Positions 43,507 through 51,494 of a stretch of DNA of 64,000 nt are shown here, piece after piece. The stretch lies in NCBI RefSeq assembly GCF_020422885.1, contig NZ_CP084622.1:1197001-1261000 (forward strand), read 5' to 3'. Positions within the stretch are counted from its first letter, which is position 1, and each line of letters begins with the position of its first letter. This DNA comes from Mesobacillus sp. S13 (lineage in GTDB: Bacteria; Bacillota; Bacilli; Bacillales; Cytobacillaceae). The position numbers and the translations under genes are program-made. The notes below the pieces were generated by a model, which worked only from the letters and a program-made list of their open reading frames with translations, was not told where the DNA came from and did not search any database.

Positions 43507-44400
43507 TTAGCGGATTTCCTCATATAGACTTGCCAGGTAAACAACAACTGCTGCATCAAGATCCTTTAAGTTAACGCCGGTCTTTTCCATGAACTTGTCC
43601 AATCGGTATTGAAGAGTATTTCGGTGGACATAGAGTTTTTTTGCCGAAAGTGAAGCGTTTGAATTGTTTTCAAGAAATACTTTAATGGTTGTCATCAACT
43701 CTTTATCCTCACTAAATGCCTGGAGTATGGAAGCCTTCATAATTTCCTTAAGGTGATCAGGCAAATTTGATGCCAACAGCATTGGAAAAGCTTTTTCAAA
43801 CGTGTAGACAACGTCCCGCGTCGTATGGCAGGTTAATTCCGCAAAGACCTGTTTTTCTTGTTCGAAAAAGTGAGGGAGTTGGGAAGAAACTTTCTGGAAT
43901 TTGCCAATATAGAAGGAGATTTTTACATAAAAATCGCTCTCCAAAGTGGAGGCAATGGAAAAGAGTTCTTCCGCATTTTCTGATACTTCCTTTTTTTCTT
44001 CTATAATGATTCCGTAAGAATCCTTGACCCAAATAATGGTGTGTTCAGGGAAAAAACCATTTAAAGCTTCATGGATTTCCGAATTTTCCATAGCGTTGGC
44101 CTGCAGCTGGAATTGTATGAAACGGACTTCATCGCTTTCTGCGGGAGGTATTTCACCATCTTCGAAAAGGAATTGCTTCCAGAAAAGCGCACCGCCTTTT
44201 AGCTGGATATGATCTTCGACAAGATGAAACAGGTTTTTCAGTAAATCAAGCTGGCTATCGGAAATCTTATTTTTGGGGATACCAATCCATAGAGGAAAGT
44301 TATCACTGTTTTTAAACCAATAATGATCAGGTGATGGATTTGCAGGGTAATTTTCATACGTGACAGAATCAGGGAAATAAGATAATATTTTATTAATCAT
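43507..44400 (-). CDS. PucR-type helix-turn-helix regulator
   Basis: A 297-residue protein with the PucR C-terminal HTH (about 235-295: FLENNSNASLSAKKLYVHRNTLQYRLDKFMEKTGVNLKDLDAAVVVYLA) and an N-terminal region of about 230 residues with GGDEF-like or CdaR-type fold hints but no recognised ligand motif. Members control purine catabolism, sugar diacid use and similar pathways. Its place beside msmX suggests carbohydrate control, an inference only. ATG 44400 has GAGGA 7 bases upstream; the frame stays open to 44631 but the extra part is not protein-like. Confidence 0.8.
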   Translation of the reverse strand: MINKILSYFPDSVTYENYPANPSPDHYWFKNSDNFPLWIGIPKNKISDSQLDLLKNLFHLVEDHIQLKGGALFWKQFLFEDGEIPPAESDEVRFIQFQLQANAMENSEIHEALNGFFPEHTIIWVKDSYGIIIEEKKEVSENAEELFSIASTLESDFYVKISFYIGKFQKVSSQLPHFFEQEKQVFAELTCHTTRDVVYTFEKAFPMLLASNLPDHLKEIMKASILQAFSEDKELMTTIKVFLENNSNASLSAKKLYVHRNTLQYRLDKFMEKTGVNLKDLDAAVVVYLASLYEEIR

Positions 44401-44535
44401 ATAAGTATCCTCAGATTTAATTTGATAAAAGCTGACATATTCTTTATTATAACAGGTGTAGCTTTTAAATGTTAATTCATGCGAAGAGCTATCATTGGTA
44501 GAAAAAAGGAAAAAACGTTGGTATAATAGATACAA

Positions 44536-44549
44536 TACGGGGTACCGTA
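44536..44549 (+). promoter_or_regulatory. Candidate CsoR/CstR operator
   Basis: TACGGGGTACCGTA, a 5+4+5 dyad with a G-rich centre, lies between a TATAAT -10 (44522) and the ribosome binding site. CsoR-family operators are G/C-tract dyads in the same place. Confidence 0.45.
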
Positions 44550-44566
44550 AGAGAGAGGTGTAGGAA

Positions 44567-44827
44567 ATGGAATACACAACAGAAATGAAAAATCGCCTGA
44601 AGCGATTGGAGGGCCAAGTACGCGGGGTCATCCGTATGATGGAAGAAGAAAATCATTGCAAGGACGTTGTCACTCAATTATCAGCTGTCCGTTCAGCGGT
44701 AGACCGTGCAATTGGTTTCATCGTTGCCAAGAACCTTGAATCTTGCATTACTGAAGCAGCTCAGGAAGGCAAAGATGCCGACGAAGCGATCAAAGAAGCA
44801 GTGAATATGATTGTAAAAAGCAGATAA
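44567..44827 (+). CDS. cstR: CsoR-family repressor, CstR-like (persulfide sensor)
   Basis: An 86-residue all-helical repressor (MKNRLKRLEGQVRGVIRMMEE...CKDVVTQLSAVRSAVDR...NLESC). It keeps the two sensing Cys (in HCKDV and LESC), but the Cu(I)-binding His of CsoR, four residues before the second Cys, is Asn. That is the pattern of CstR-type repressors, which form Cys-Cys persulfide links and control sulfide/thiosulfate detoxification. No sulfur-transferase or sqr gene is adjacent, so its targets lie elsewhere. GAGAGGTG precedes the ATG and an operator-like dyad overlaps the promoter. Confidence 0.8.
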   Translation: MEYTTEMKNRLKRLEGQVRGVIRMMEEENHCKDVVTQLSAVRSAVDRAIGFIVAKNLESCITEAAQEGKDADEAIKEAVNMIVKSR

Positions 44828-44865
44828 GACACCAGCATCCTTTTAGGATGTGGTGTCTTTTTTTT
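44825..44865 (+). terminator. Rho-independent terminator
   Basis: AAGACACCAGCATCC / GGATGTGGTGTCTT with a TTTTA loop and a T-run. Confidence 0.9.
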
Positions 44866-44934
44866 AGGTGCTTTTCGTAACCCTTATTCCTTAAAAACCT
44901 TTAATTAGAAGTCTCCTCGAGAAGAGCCTTCTGT

Positions 44935-45120
44935 TCATTCGTTTGGTGGGTCTTCCGGATAAAAGTCACGACTTTCCTCAATATTTGTTGAGCTGTCCAA
45001 TCGATGTACCGTACCGCCGGCCATGCCCTCGTTGATCATCCGGTCAACATCGAGATAAACCTCGTCCCGTCCTTCATTTTGCATGTCCTCAGCAAATTTC
45101 TTGCTTCGAATTTTCTTCAT
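44935..45120 (-). CDS. Small acidic protein of unknown function
   Basis: A 61-residue hydrophilic protein: basic N-terminus (MKKIRSKKFAEDM), then YLDVDRMINEGMAGGTVH and an acidic, Pro-rich end (DFYPEDPPNE). GGAGGAGG lies just before the ATG at 45120. No membrane segment or Cys. Similar short proteins occur in Bacillus genomes, but I do not recognise a named family. Confidence 0.6.
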   Translation of the reverse strand: MKKIRSKKFAEDMQNEGRDEVYLDVDRMINEGMAGGTVHRLDSSTNIEESRDFYPEDPPNE

Positions 45121-45180
45121 GGTATCCTCCTCCATCGTTTTTACGTTTAGAGTTCCGGAAAACCAGAAAAATCATACACA

Positions 45181-45387
45181 TCACTTGTCATATACATGAA
45201 AGAGCATCAGCTCGTGGATTTGTTCTTTCAAATGCAGCTCGTCGGATGGCTGTTCAGATGTCCACTGAATATCTCCATTTTGATGATAGATACCAGTATA
45301 CTTCTGCTTATTGTAATAAAAAGAAAAATGCCAGCCAGGCATATCTTTATTTTCAAATAATGACTTGAATTGGAAATGAGTAATCAA
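45181..45387 (-). CDS. yheE: YheE-like small protein
   Basis: A 68-residue protein (begins ITHFQFKSLFENKDMPGWHF after the start) rich in aromatics, with FSFYYNKQKYTGIYHQNGDIQW. It resembles B. subtilis YheE in length, sequence pattern and position next to yheD; function unknown. I chose the TTG at 45387, with AGGGGG 8 bases upstream, over an ATG at 45420 that has no ribosome binding site and lies directly after a TATAAT. Confidence 0.7.
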   Translation of the reverse strand: MITHFQFKSLFENKDMPGWHFSFYYNKQKYTGIYHQNGDIQWTSEQPSDELHLKEQIHELMLFHVYDK

Positions 45388-45507
45388 GTTGATATCCCCC
45401 TGTGAAAAAGACTTTTTCATTATTATATCGTATTGTAGCAATTTAATGGAAAGATGCGATGCCATTATTCGTGAGAAATAGATGTAGTTGGAGGCCAATA
45501 ATAAAGA

Positions 45508-45534
45508 GAAGCCACCCCAAAAGGTGCGGCCTTC
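45508..45534 (-). terminator. Terminator of the yheC/D operon
   Basis: On the - strand GAAGGCCGCACC / GGGGTGGCTTC with a TTTT loop and TCTTTATTATT. Confidence 0.7.
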
Positions 45535-45573
45535 ATGATTTGATAGGCAGGAATATGGCTAAAGAGTACTGAA

Positions 45574-46758
45574 TCAGAACCCTGTTTTTCTGAAGAATAG
45601 ATCCACTAGAGCAGATATCCTCTTTTCCTCAATCAATGGTTCGTCGAAGCTCATCGGTTTTGAATTGACTTCATAAATGACATAGTTGCCTTTCTCAGTG
45701 ATTCCGGCATCAAGGGAGAATTCTCCAAAGTAACCTAACTCTTCAGTAAGCAACTGTCCGATTTCCTTTACCGCCCAGTCGAAGAATTGGTCATGCCTGT
45801 CATTCTTTACCTTTATATAAGGAAGCAAGATTCCTCCATTCGGCAGGTGGGTGGTCAGGTCCTGCTTCTGAGATTGGCGTATGCCTATTCCTGTTACTTC
45901 ATACCCACCCGGTCCATCATGGGCGTGGACCCGGAAGTCAAATCGGTTCCCGTCGATGGCTGAAGCCAATACTTCTTTCTGGGCGATATACTCGTACTTT
46001 AATAACTGCCTGGATTTGACTTTCCAAAACTCCTTTATGCCAGGATACAGATGGCGATGGGAGTGACTTTCGAACTCAATCATACCTTCTTTTTGCCGCA
46101 GGCGAAAAATCCCGATGCCCTTGGAAGACGAAGCAGGCTTCAAATAGATGCGCTCATGTTTATCAAGGAAAGCGGCCAGCTTGATCATTGATTTCACTTC
46201 AATACTTTCCGGCATTAGCTTCCTTAATTGTGGATGTCTGGAAAATAGGGAGTACAGTTTGTTTTTATTGATGAAGCCAGGATTGAAAAATGGAATTCCA
46301 AGTGCAGACAGATAGTTTACGGCATCCTTGAAAGCTGGCTGCTGCTCAGCCTTTCGAAAGGGTACCCGATTATATACAAGATGGGGAAGAGGTGTTTTTG
46401 CTGGTATCCATTTTTGGGCAGCAGGTGAAAATATGACACCTGTCAGGCCATCCTTGATGATGGTTTCCGGGGGGAAGACGACAATCAGACCATTCCGTTT
46501 CTGCATCTCGGCTTGAATCGCCTGGAATAATGATCCATTGCCAGACAGGTTCATATTCTTGCTCATTGAAGTCATGATCCCAATCAGCGGACCAATATTT
46601 CTCTGCTTGTTTTTTAACAGAAACTGCTGGCTGTTTTCAGGAAGTGTTTCTGATGATGCAGCTGGGATGTTGACTTTATTAAAGCCAAAGCCGAATGTTT
46701 CACCAGCTTTGGCTTCATGGGTCCATGCCTTCGACTCAGCATTATAGCGGAGGATCAT
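45574..46758 (-). CDS. YheC/YheD-type ATP-grasp protein (4th of four)
   Basis: A 394-residue protein. An N-terminal region of about 55 residues leads to NIGPLIGIMT; the ATP-grasp domain of the YheC/D type runs from about 190: ERIYLKPASSSKGIGIFRL (nucleotide loop), DFRVHAHDG and the Mg-binding end LGYFGEFSLDAG...YEVNSKPMSFDE. In B. subtilis YheC and YheD are spore-coat associated and YheD forms rings round the forespore; no substrate is known. Stop and start overlap with the gene before (ATGA). Ends in a terminator. Confidence 0.85.
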   Translation of the reverse strand: MILRYNAESKAWTHEAKAGETFGFGFNKVNIPAASSETLPENSQQFLLKNKQRNIGPLIGIMTSMSKNMNLSGNGSLFQAIQAEMQKRNGLIVVFPPETIIKDGLTGVIFSPAAQKWIPAKTPLPHLVYNRVPFRKAEQQPAFKDAVNYLSALGIPFFNPGFINKNKLYSLFSRHPQLRKLMPESIEVKSMIKLAAFLDKHERIYLKPASSSKGIGIFRLRQKEGMIEFESHSHRHLYPGIKEFWKVKSRQLLKYEYIAQKEVLASAIDGNRFDFRVHAHDGPGGYEVTGIGIRQSQKQDLTTHLPNGGILLPYIKVKNDRHDQFFDWAVKEIGQLLTEELGYFGEFSLDAGITEKGNYVIYEVNSKPMSFDEPLIEEKRISALVDLFFRKTGF

Positions 46759-48122
46759 TTGAAAATATCCTCAGGTGCTGTAATAGCTTTTTCCGCTAAA
46801 AAAATGCCAAAGGACAAAGACAGTTTCCGGGTCAATAAATCAAAATTCTTTAGCTTTGGATGCTTGAAGATTGACCTCCCCGGCTTTGAATTTGCCTCAA
46901 AGAGCCATACTTTTCCTGATTTATCGATGCCAAAGTCAAAACCAAGTTCACCGATGATTCCTTCCATATTTTTTTCTAAAATGGAGCTTAAAATCAGAGC
47001 GGCTTCAGATAGTTTTTCCTCATAGAGCTCTCGTTCGGTCCGGTCTTCAAATAACTCATCAAGTGATTTTACGACTCCGCCGTTGTTCACATGTGTAGTG
47101 ACGCTGCCCTGGCCGGCAATTTTAGCGGCTATTGCAGCTACCTGCCAAACCCCGTATTCATCCTTATTTGTATGAACCCTGAAATCAATGAGCCTTTTTT
47201 CAGAGCGCAGCAGGCTGATACCCTGTTGGACAATCATCTGCGAAAGGTTTCTTTTATGAAAGATCTTCTTCATCAACTTTTCAAGGCTTTCAAACTTCGT
47301 TAATTTATTGATGCCCTCCTGGTCACGATAACGGCAATAATAATAGCCATTATACTTATCGAACAGAATTTGGTGGATGCCAAGTCCAAGACTTCCATTA
47401 GCAGGTTTTACATAGACATTTCCGTAATTTGAAAGCATCCTTTCTATCACTGAAAAAGAAGAGAACTGATGCGTTTCAGGCAAGTACTCTGCTGCACGAT
47501 CATCTTGCTGCAGCCGCTCGAATACATCCAGTTTGCTGAAAAAGCCAGGATTATACCATGGAATCAAGTAATCGGCCTGCATCCTTGATTTCAAGCTGCG
47601 AAGCTCAGACTTTCTTTCGGTGCGCCTGTTTGGCAGCCGGTCATAGACGACATTCGGAAAGGGGACCTTTATTTTCATCCAACCTCCATCGACAAAGAAA
47701 TAACCGTCGATCAGCCCCTGATTCCAATCGATATGCTCCTCTCCAAACACGAAGGGCAGGGCGCCGACCGTCTTATTGACGGACAGCAGCTTGGCAAAGA
47801 ACATTGACCTCTCGCCAATCGGTCTTAATGGAAAAGGGGTAAAGCCTGCTGTCAGGATGCCGATCAGAGGCCCGATAAACAATGTATTCTGGTCAATAAA
47901 TAGGTGCAAGGAGATAGATAAAACAGGCATCGAGAGCTCCTTCTGTACATCATTGCTCAAGACAACCACGTTTTTTCCTTTAGGATGAGGAGCGCATGTA
48001 ACATCCACCACCTTGTTGCCAAATGCGATTTTATTGATTGGATTTGTAAGTATTAAATCAGCAGGAACAAAGACGAGTTGTTTGGAGTGGGAGATGATTT
48101 CTATCGGATATTTCTTTCTCAT
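46755..48122 (-). CDS. yheD: YheD-like ATP-grasp endospore coat-associated protein (3rd of four)
   Basis: A 455-residue protein, the length of B. subtilis YheD (453). It has an extra N-terminal domain of about 80 residues (EIISHSKQLVFVPADLIL, FGNKVVDVTCAPHPKGKNVVVLS), then FIGPLIGILTAGF, and the ATP-grasp domain with NVYVKPANGSLGLGIH, DFRVHTNKDEYGVWQV, and IGELGFDFGIDKSGKVWLFEANSKPG. The N-terminal domain sets it apart from its three neighbours. ATGA overlap on both sides places it inside one operon. Confidence 0.88.
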   Translation of the reverse strand: MRKKYPIEIISHSKQLVFVPADLILTNPINKIAFGNKVVDVTCAPHPKGKNVVVLSNDVQKELSMPVLSISLHLFIDQNTLFIGPLIGILTAGFTPFPLRPIGERSMFFAKLLSVNKTVGALPFVFGEEHIDWNQGLIDGYFFVDGGWMKIKVPFPNVVYDRLPNRRTERKSELRSLKSRMQADYLIPWYNPGFFSKLDVFERLQQDDRAAEYLPETHQFSSFSVIERMLSNYGNVYVKPANGSLGLGIHQILFDKYNGYYYCRYRDQEGINKLTKFESLEKLMKKIFHKRNLSQMIVQQGISLLRSEKRLIDFRVHTNKDEYGVWQVAAIAAKIAGQGSVTTHVNNGGVVKSLDELFEDRTERELYEEKLSEAALILSSILEKNMEGIIGELGFDFGIDKSGKVWLFEANSKPGRSIFKHPKLKNFDLLTRKLSLSFGIFLAEKAITAPEDIFK

Positions 48123-49204
48123 AAGTGCTGTTCCTCTCTTTCTGGCAGAATTTTCGAAAGCACACTGGCATATTCGATTGGTGCTTTATATAGCACTTCT
48201 TTTAAATCGGGATTAGTGGAAGTGACGACCTTCCTGCCGGGTTTTGAATTTGTGTCTAGCACCCAGAGAGCATGATCCCTTGAGACACCAATATCTATTC
48301 CTAGCTCGAAAAGGCGGGGAAATGATGCTTCAAGGATGCCTGGCAGTTGCGAAAGAATTTCCTCTAATTCAAGTGAAATGAATCTTCTGGTTCGGATATC
48401 AAGGGAATTCACGTATTCTTCAAATGGCAATATTTCTCCGCCGGCACGTAAGTTAGACAGGATTCCATCCTTGATTCCACGGCGGATGCCCTTGCCGCGC
48501 GCAATCCATTTTCCCTCATGATCTTTTTGCAGCAGTACCCTTATGTCAAAAGGACAATTCTGCGGATCTGACAGACTGAGGTATGGCTGCATCATATACT
48601 CTTTTTTTCTGAATAAGTTATCAAGCCAATCCTCTGTCTCACTGGTGGAATGGAAGGTTTTCGTAATCAGTCCGTCACCAATGTCGGCTGAGATTTCGAA
48701 CTCTCTGCCTGTTTTTTTAACCTTGTAAATCCCTGCCCCGCCAGAACCGAAAACCGGTTTCAATATAGTCGTATCCATCACATCCAGTTGGGCAATAACA
48801 GCTTTACCGCTGCCGGCAAGAATCGTTTTCGGAATATAGGGAGAGAGAGGAGATTGCGATAGAACCTGGTGTATTTCCCATTTATTTGGCAAACCGTATC
48901 CGAGGAAGGTAATATCCGTTTTTTTCTTCAGCCATTTCACTATCGCCATGGCCTGTTTCGAAGCAAGATCATTTGTATAAAAACAACGGTCATAAATGAT
49001 GTTTGGGAGCTGGAATTCAGCTTTTACCCAGCAATCTTTCTTCTGGTCGAACCTCTCACCTGTAACCATTTCGGTGATTGGATGGATACTAGCTGGCGAA
49101 AACCTAAAACAAGTTAATCTGTCTGCATTCGCCCTCCTGGCAATTTCGGTAAAATAGGTTAATTCACTTTTCAAGGAAAGTGACATCATTCCAAATGAAA
49201 TCAT
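48119..49204 (-). CDS. YheC/YheD-type ATP-grasp protein (2nd of four)
   Basis: A 361-residue protein close to YheC in size (363). It starts MISFGMMSLSLKSELTYF; the ATP-grasp domain includes TTILKPVFGSGGAGIYKV, FDIRVLLQKDHEGKWIARGKGIR and LGIDIGVSRDHALWVLDTNSKPG. In the last motif the usual Glu is Asp (LDTNSKP). ATG 49204 has AAAGGAG 9 bases upstream; the frame is open to 49249 but the extra residues overlap the previous gene. Confidence 0.85.
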   Translation of the reverse strand: MISFGMMSLSLKSELTYFTEIARRANADRLTCFRFSPASIHPITEMVTGERFDQKKDCWVKAEFQLPNIIYDRCFYTNDLASKQAMAIVKWLKKKTDITFLGYGLPNKWEIHQVLSQSPLSPYIPKTILAGSGKAVIAQLDVMDTTILKPVFGSGGAGIYKVKKTGREFEISADIGDGLITKTFHSTSETEDWLDNLFRKKEYMMQPYLSLSDPQNCPFDIRVLLQKDHEGKWIARGKGIRRGIKDGILSNLRAGGEILPFEEYVNSLDIRTRRFISLELEEILSQLPGILEASFPRLFELGIDIGVSRDHALWVLDTNSKPGRKVVTSTNPDLKEVLYKAPIEYASVLSKILPEREEQHL

Positions 49205-49224
49205 TTTGTATTTCTCCTTTTGAT

Positions 49225-50328
49225 TTATGACTGGCAAAGTCCGTAGCAATGCTCAATGATGGATTTTGTTGAGGGCCTGATTTTGGCTCCCCGTTCTTCA
49301 AAGTTTTTTGAGGGCTTGGAATTTGCTTCGATTAGCCACAAGTTTCCTTTTATATCGATTCCAATATCAATCCCCAACTCGCCTGTTAGTCCCTCCGTAT
49401 ATTTGCTGATGACTTCTGCCGTCTCAAGGGCCAGCTCCTTCATCAGCGCCAGTTGATGTTTCGCTTGCTCTCTTCCGAATATCAATGCCAGTGTATAGCC
49501 GGGCTTCATGATTTCGCCGCCGCGGGCTATATTTGATACGAATAATTGTTCAGCGGAAACCCTGGCGACGATGGAGGTAACCTTCCAGAAGTGCTGGGCA
49601 TTTTTATGGCAAAGGACCCTGAAGTCCATCCTTCTGCCATTTAGTTCCGATAGCTGTATTCCCTGCTGAATGATACAAAGCCGTTTTCCGACGATGGGAG
49701 CAATGGAACGGGCTAGTTCTGATACATGTTTGAATTCTCGAAGGTCACTTGTAGGCAGTGAAGAAAGGGATGCATGGAAGATCCCATCTGTTTTACCTAC
49801 CTGGATAATATTGCGGCCCTGGCTGCCGTGTACTGGTTTAATGTATAACTCATCATGCTTTTCAAGCATGCTTTCGAGCAGACTTTCAGAATAAAGATGT
49901 GTTTCTGGTATGAAAGGATGCAAGTGGTCTTCTTTCATTAAAGATTCATGAATTTCCCACTTCGAAAGGAAGCGGTGATTAAATATCTTTATTCCGAGAG
50001 CATCCAATTTATTTAAAAATCCCTTAAATCCTTTGCTGATTTCGGTTCTCCGTGACGATACGCGATTATATATGACAGCTGGAAGAGGGAAGAACCCTTT
50101 TTTCCATCCATCCTCTTTATCATCATAAGAAAAGCCCTCCACTCCTTGATCAGAAAAGCCTTTGAGTGAAAAAACATAAAAGCTTCCCCCTAATTCAGAA
50201 ACTCCCTGGTGAAGCTCTTCGCAAAAGGAGTGGACTTTACCAAAGTCAGGTGCATGATTTTCATTTATTTCAGTCAGCAAAGCGATGATAGGATTGTTGG
50301 GTAAGCTTCTCGATTTTGCTGGCGTCAT
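49225..50328 (-). CDS. yheC: YheC/YheD-type ATP-grasp protein (1st of four)
   Basis: A 367-residue protein and the first gene of the run. Core: NPIIALLTEI at the N-terminus, ELYIKPVHGSQGRNIIQV (nucleotide loop), MDFRVLCHKNAQHFWKV, and LGIDIGIDIKGNLWLIEANSKPS. AATGAGGAGAAGCT gives the start. It is divergent from yheA. As spore-coat associated homologues are known, sporulation-specific transcription is expected, but I could not identify a convincing sigma-E or sigma-K promoter between 50329 and 50529. Confidence 0.85.
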   Translation of the reverse strand: MTPAKSRSLPNNPIIALLTEINENHAPDFGKVHSFCEELHQGVSELGGSFYVFSLKGFSDQGVEGFSYDDKEDGWKKGFFPLPAVIYNRVSSRRTEISKGFKGFLNKLDALGIKIFNHRFLSKWEIHESLMKEDHLHPFIPETHLYSESLLESMLEKHDELYIKPVHGSQGRNIIQVGKTDGIFHASLSSLPTSDLREFKHVSELARSIAPIVGKRLCIIQQGIQLSELNGRRMDFRVLCHKNAQHFWKVTSIVARVSAEQLFVSNIARGGEIMKPGYTLALIFGREQAKHQLALMKELALETAEVISKYTEGLTGELGIDIGIDIKGNLWLIEANSKPSKNFEERGAKIRPSTKSIIEHCYGLCQS

Positions 50329-50529
50329 AGCTTCTCCTCATTTTCTTTTAGGCTTCAAGGTAGAACCCTATTGTAAATAGGCAAACACACATATTGCATC
50401 CTATGAATAGTAGTGGTTATTGGTGATTTTAATGGTAAGAACTGATCTCGCCAGACCCGAACTTTTGGCAATCAGCAACATAGTTTGTTATAGTGGAGTG
50501 GAGCGTTTAACGTAGAAGGAGTGATTTAA

Positions 50530-50889
50530 ATGGCAGTCAATACTTATGATTCAGCCTACGAATTGGAAAAAGCAATCAGGAACAGTTCGGAATACACGGA
50601 ACTAAAAAAGCTTTATGATGCTGTGAATAGCGATGAATCAGCAAAAAGAATGTTTGAAAACTTCCGCAATATCCAGATGCAGCTTCAGGAAAAGCAAATG
50701 ACTGGGCAGGAAATTACCCAGGAAGAAGTAGAGCAGGCGCAAAAGACAGTAGCGCTTGTCCAGCAGCACGAACTGATTTCTAAGCTGATGGAAGCAGAAC
50801 AAAGAATGAGCATGGTCATTGCTGAGCTTAATCAAATCATCATGAAGCCTCTTGAAGAGCTTTACGGTAACCCGAACCAGCAGCAATAA
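50530..50889 (+). CDS. yheA: YheA (YlbF/YmcA-like, UPF0342) protein
   Basis: A 119-residue helical protein: YDSAYELEKAIRNSSEYTELKKLYDAVNSDESAKRMFENFRNIQMQLQEKQ is the YlbF/YmcA family pattern. YlbF and YmcA with YaaT modulate RNase Y and Spo0A phosphorylation; YheA's own role is not established. AGAAGGAG precedes the ATG. It heads rightward before a terminator and the second 52-bp array. Confidence 0.9.
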   Translation: MAVNTYDSAYELEKAIRNSSEYTELKKLYDAVNSDESAKRMFENFRNIQMQLQEKQMTGQEITQEEVEQAQKTVALVQQHELISKLMEAEQRMSMVIAELNQIIMKPLEELYGNPNQQQ

Positions 50890-50900
50890 TAAATATCAGG

Positions 50901-50928
50901 ACTCCCGCCGATGTGCGGGAGTTTTTTT
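50901..50928 (+). terminator. Rho-independent terminator after yheA
   Basis: ACTCCCGC / GCGGGAGT with a 6-nt loop and TTTTTTT. Confidence 0.9.
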
Positions 50929-50948
50929 GTTATTGGAGTAATGGATCA

Positions 50949-51336
50949 ACTGTCCGTCATCAAGGTCATGACGGACATAAATCAGTGAAAAAGAAGAAAA
51001 ACTGTCCGTCATCAAGGTCATGACGGGCAAAAATCAGCGGAAAAGAAGGGAAACTGTCCGTCATCAAGGTCATGACGGACACAAATCAGTGTAAAAGAAG
51101 AGAAACTGTCCGTCATCAAGGTCATGACGGACAAAAATCAGTGAAAAAGAAGAAAAACTGTCCGTCATCAAGGTCATGACGGACACAAATCAGTGTAAAA
51201 GAAGAGAAACTGTCCGTCATCAAGGTCATGACGGACATAAATCAGTGAAAAAGAAGAAAAACTGTCTGTCATCAAGGTCATGACGGACATAAATCAGTGA
51301 AAAAGAAGAAAAACTGTCCGTCATATATGACTCTTT
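50949..51336 (+). repeat. Second tandem hairpin array, 52-bp period
   Basis: Units start at 50949, 51001, 51053, 51105, 51157, 51209, 51261 and 51313 (the last truncated). Each holds a perfect 9-bp inverted repeat GTCCGTCAT / ATGACGGAC around CAAGGTC, then a linker of about 27 bases (ATAAATCAGTGAAAAAGAAG and variants). The truncated last unit ends in GTCATATATGAC followed by TCTTTTT. Sequence is unrelated to the array at 26323, but period and design are the same. Fills most of the yheA-yhaX gap. Confidence 0.95.
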
Positions 51337-51424
51337 TTGTGGGGAGGGGATTATCAATGCAGTGCCCTCATTCCCTCGGTGGTCCCGGTTTCGGAAGGAA
51401 GCTAATTTCAATATCCTGCCCATG

Positions 51425-51453
51425 TTCTATTCTCTTGCTTTCTATCATACAAG
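51425..51453 (+). promoter_or_regulatory. Probable sigma-E promoter of yhaX
   Basis: TTCTATT (51425-51431), 14 bases, CATACAAG (51446-51453). The -10 fits sigma-E, the -35 moderately. yhaX is a mother-cell gene in B. subtilis. Confidence 0.5.
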
Positions 51454-51494
51454 TTAAATAAGGACAAAAACACCGAAGAAATGGGGGCATAAAT

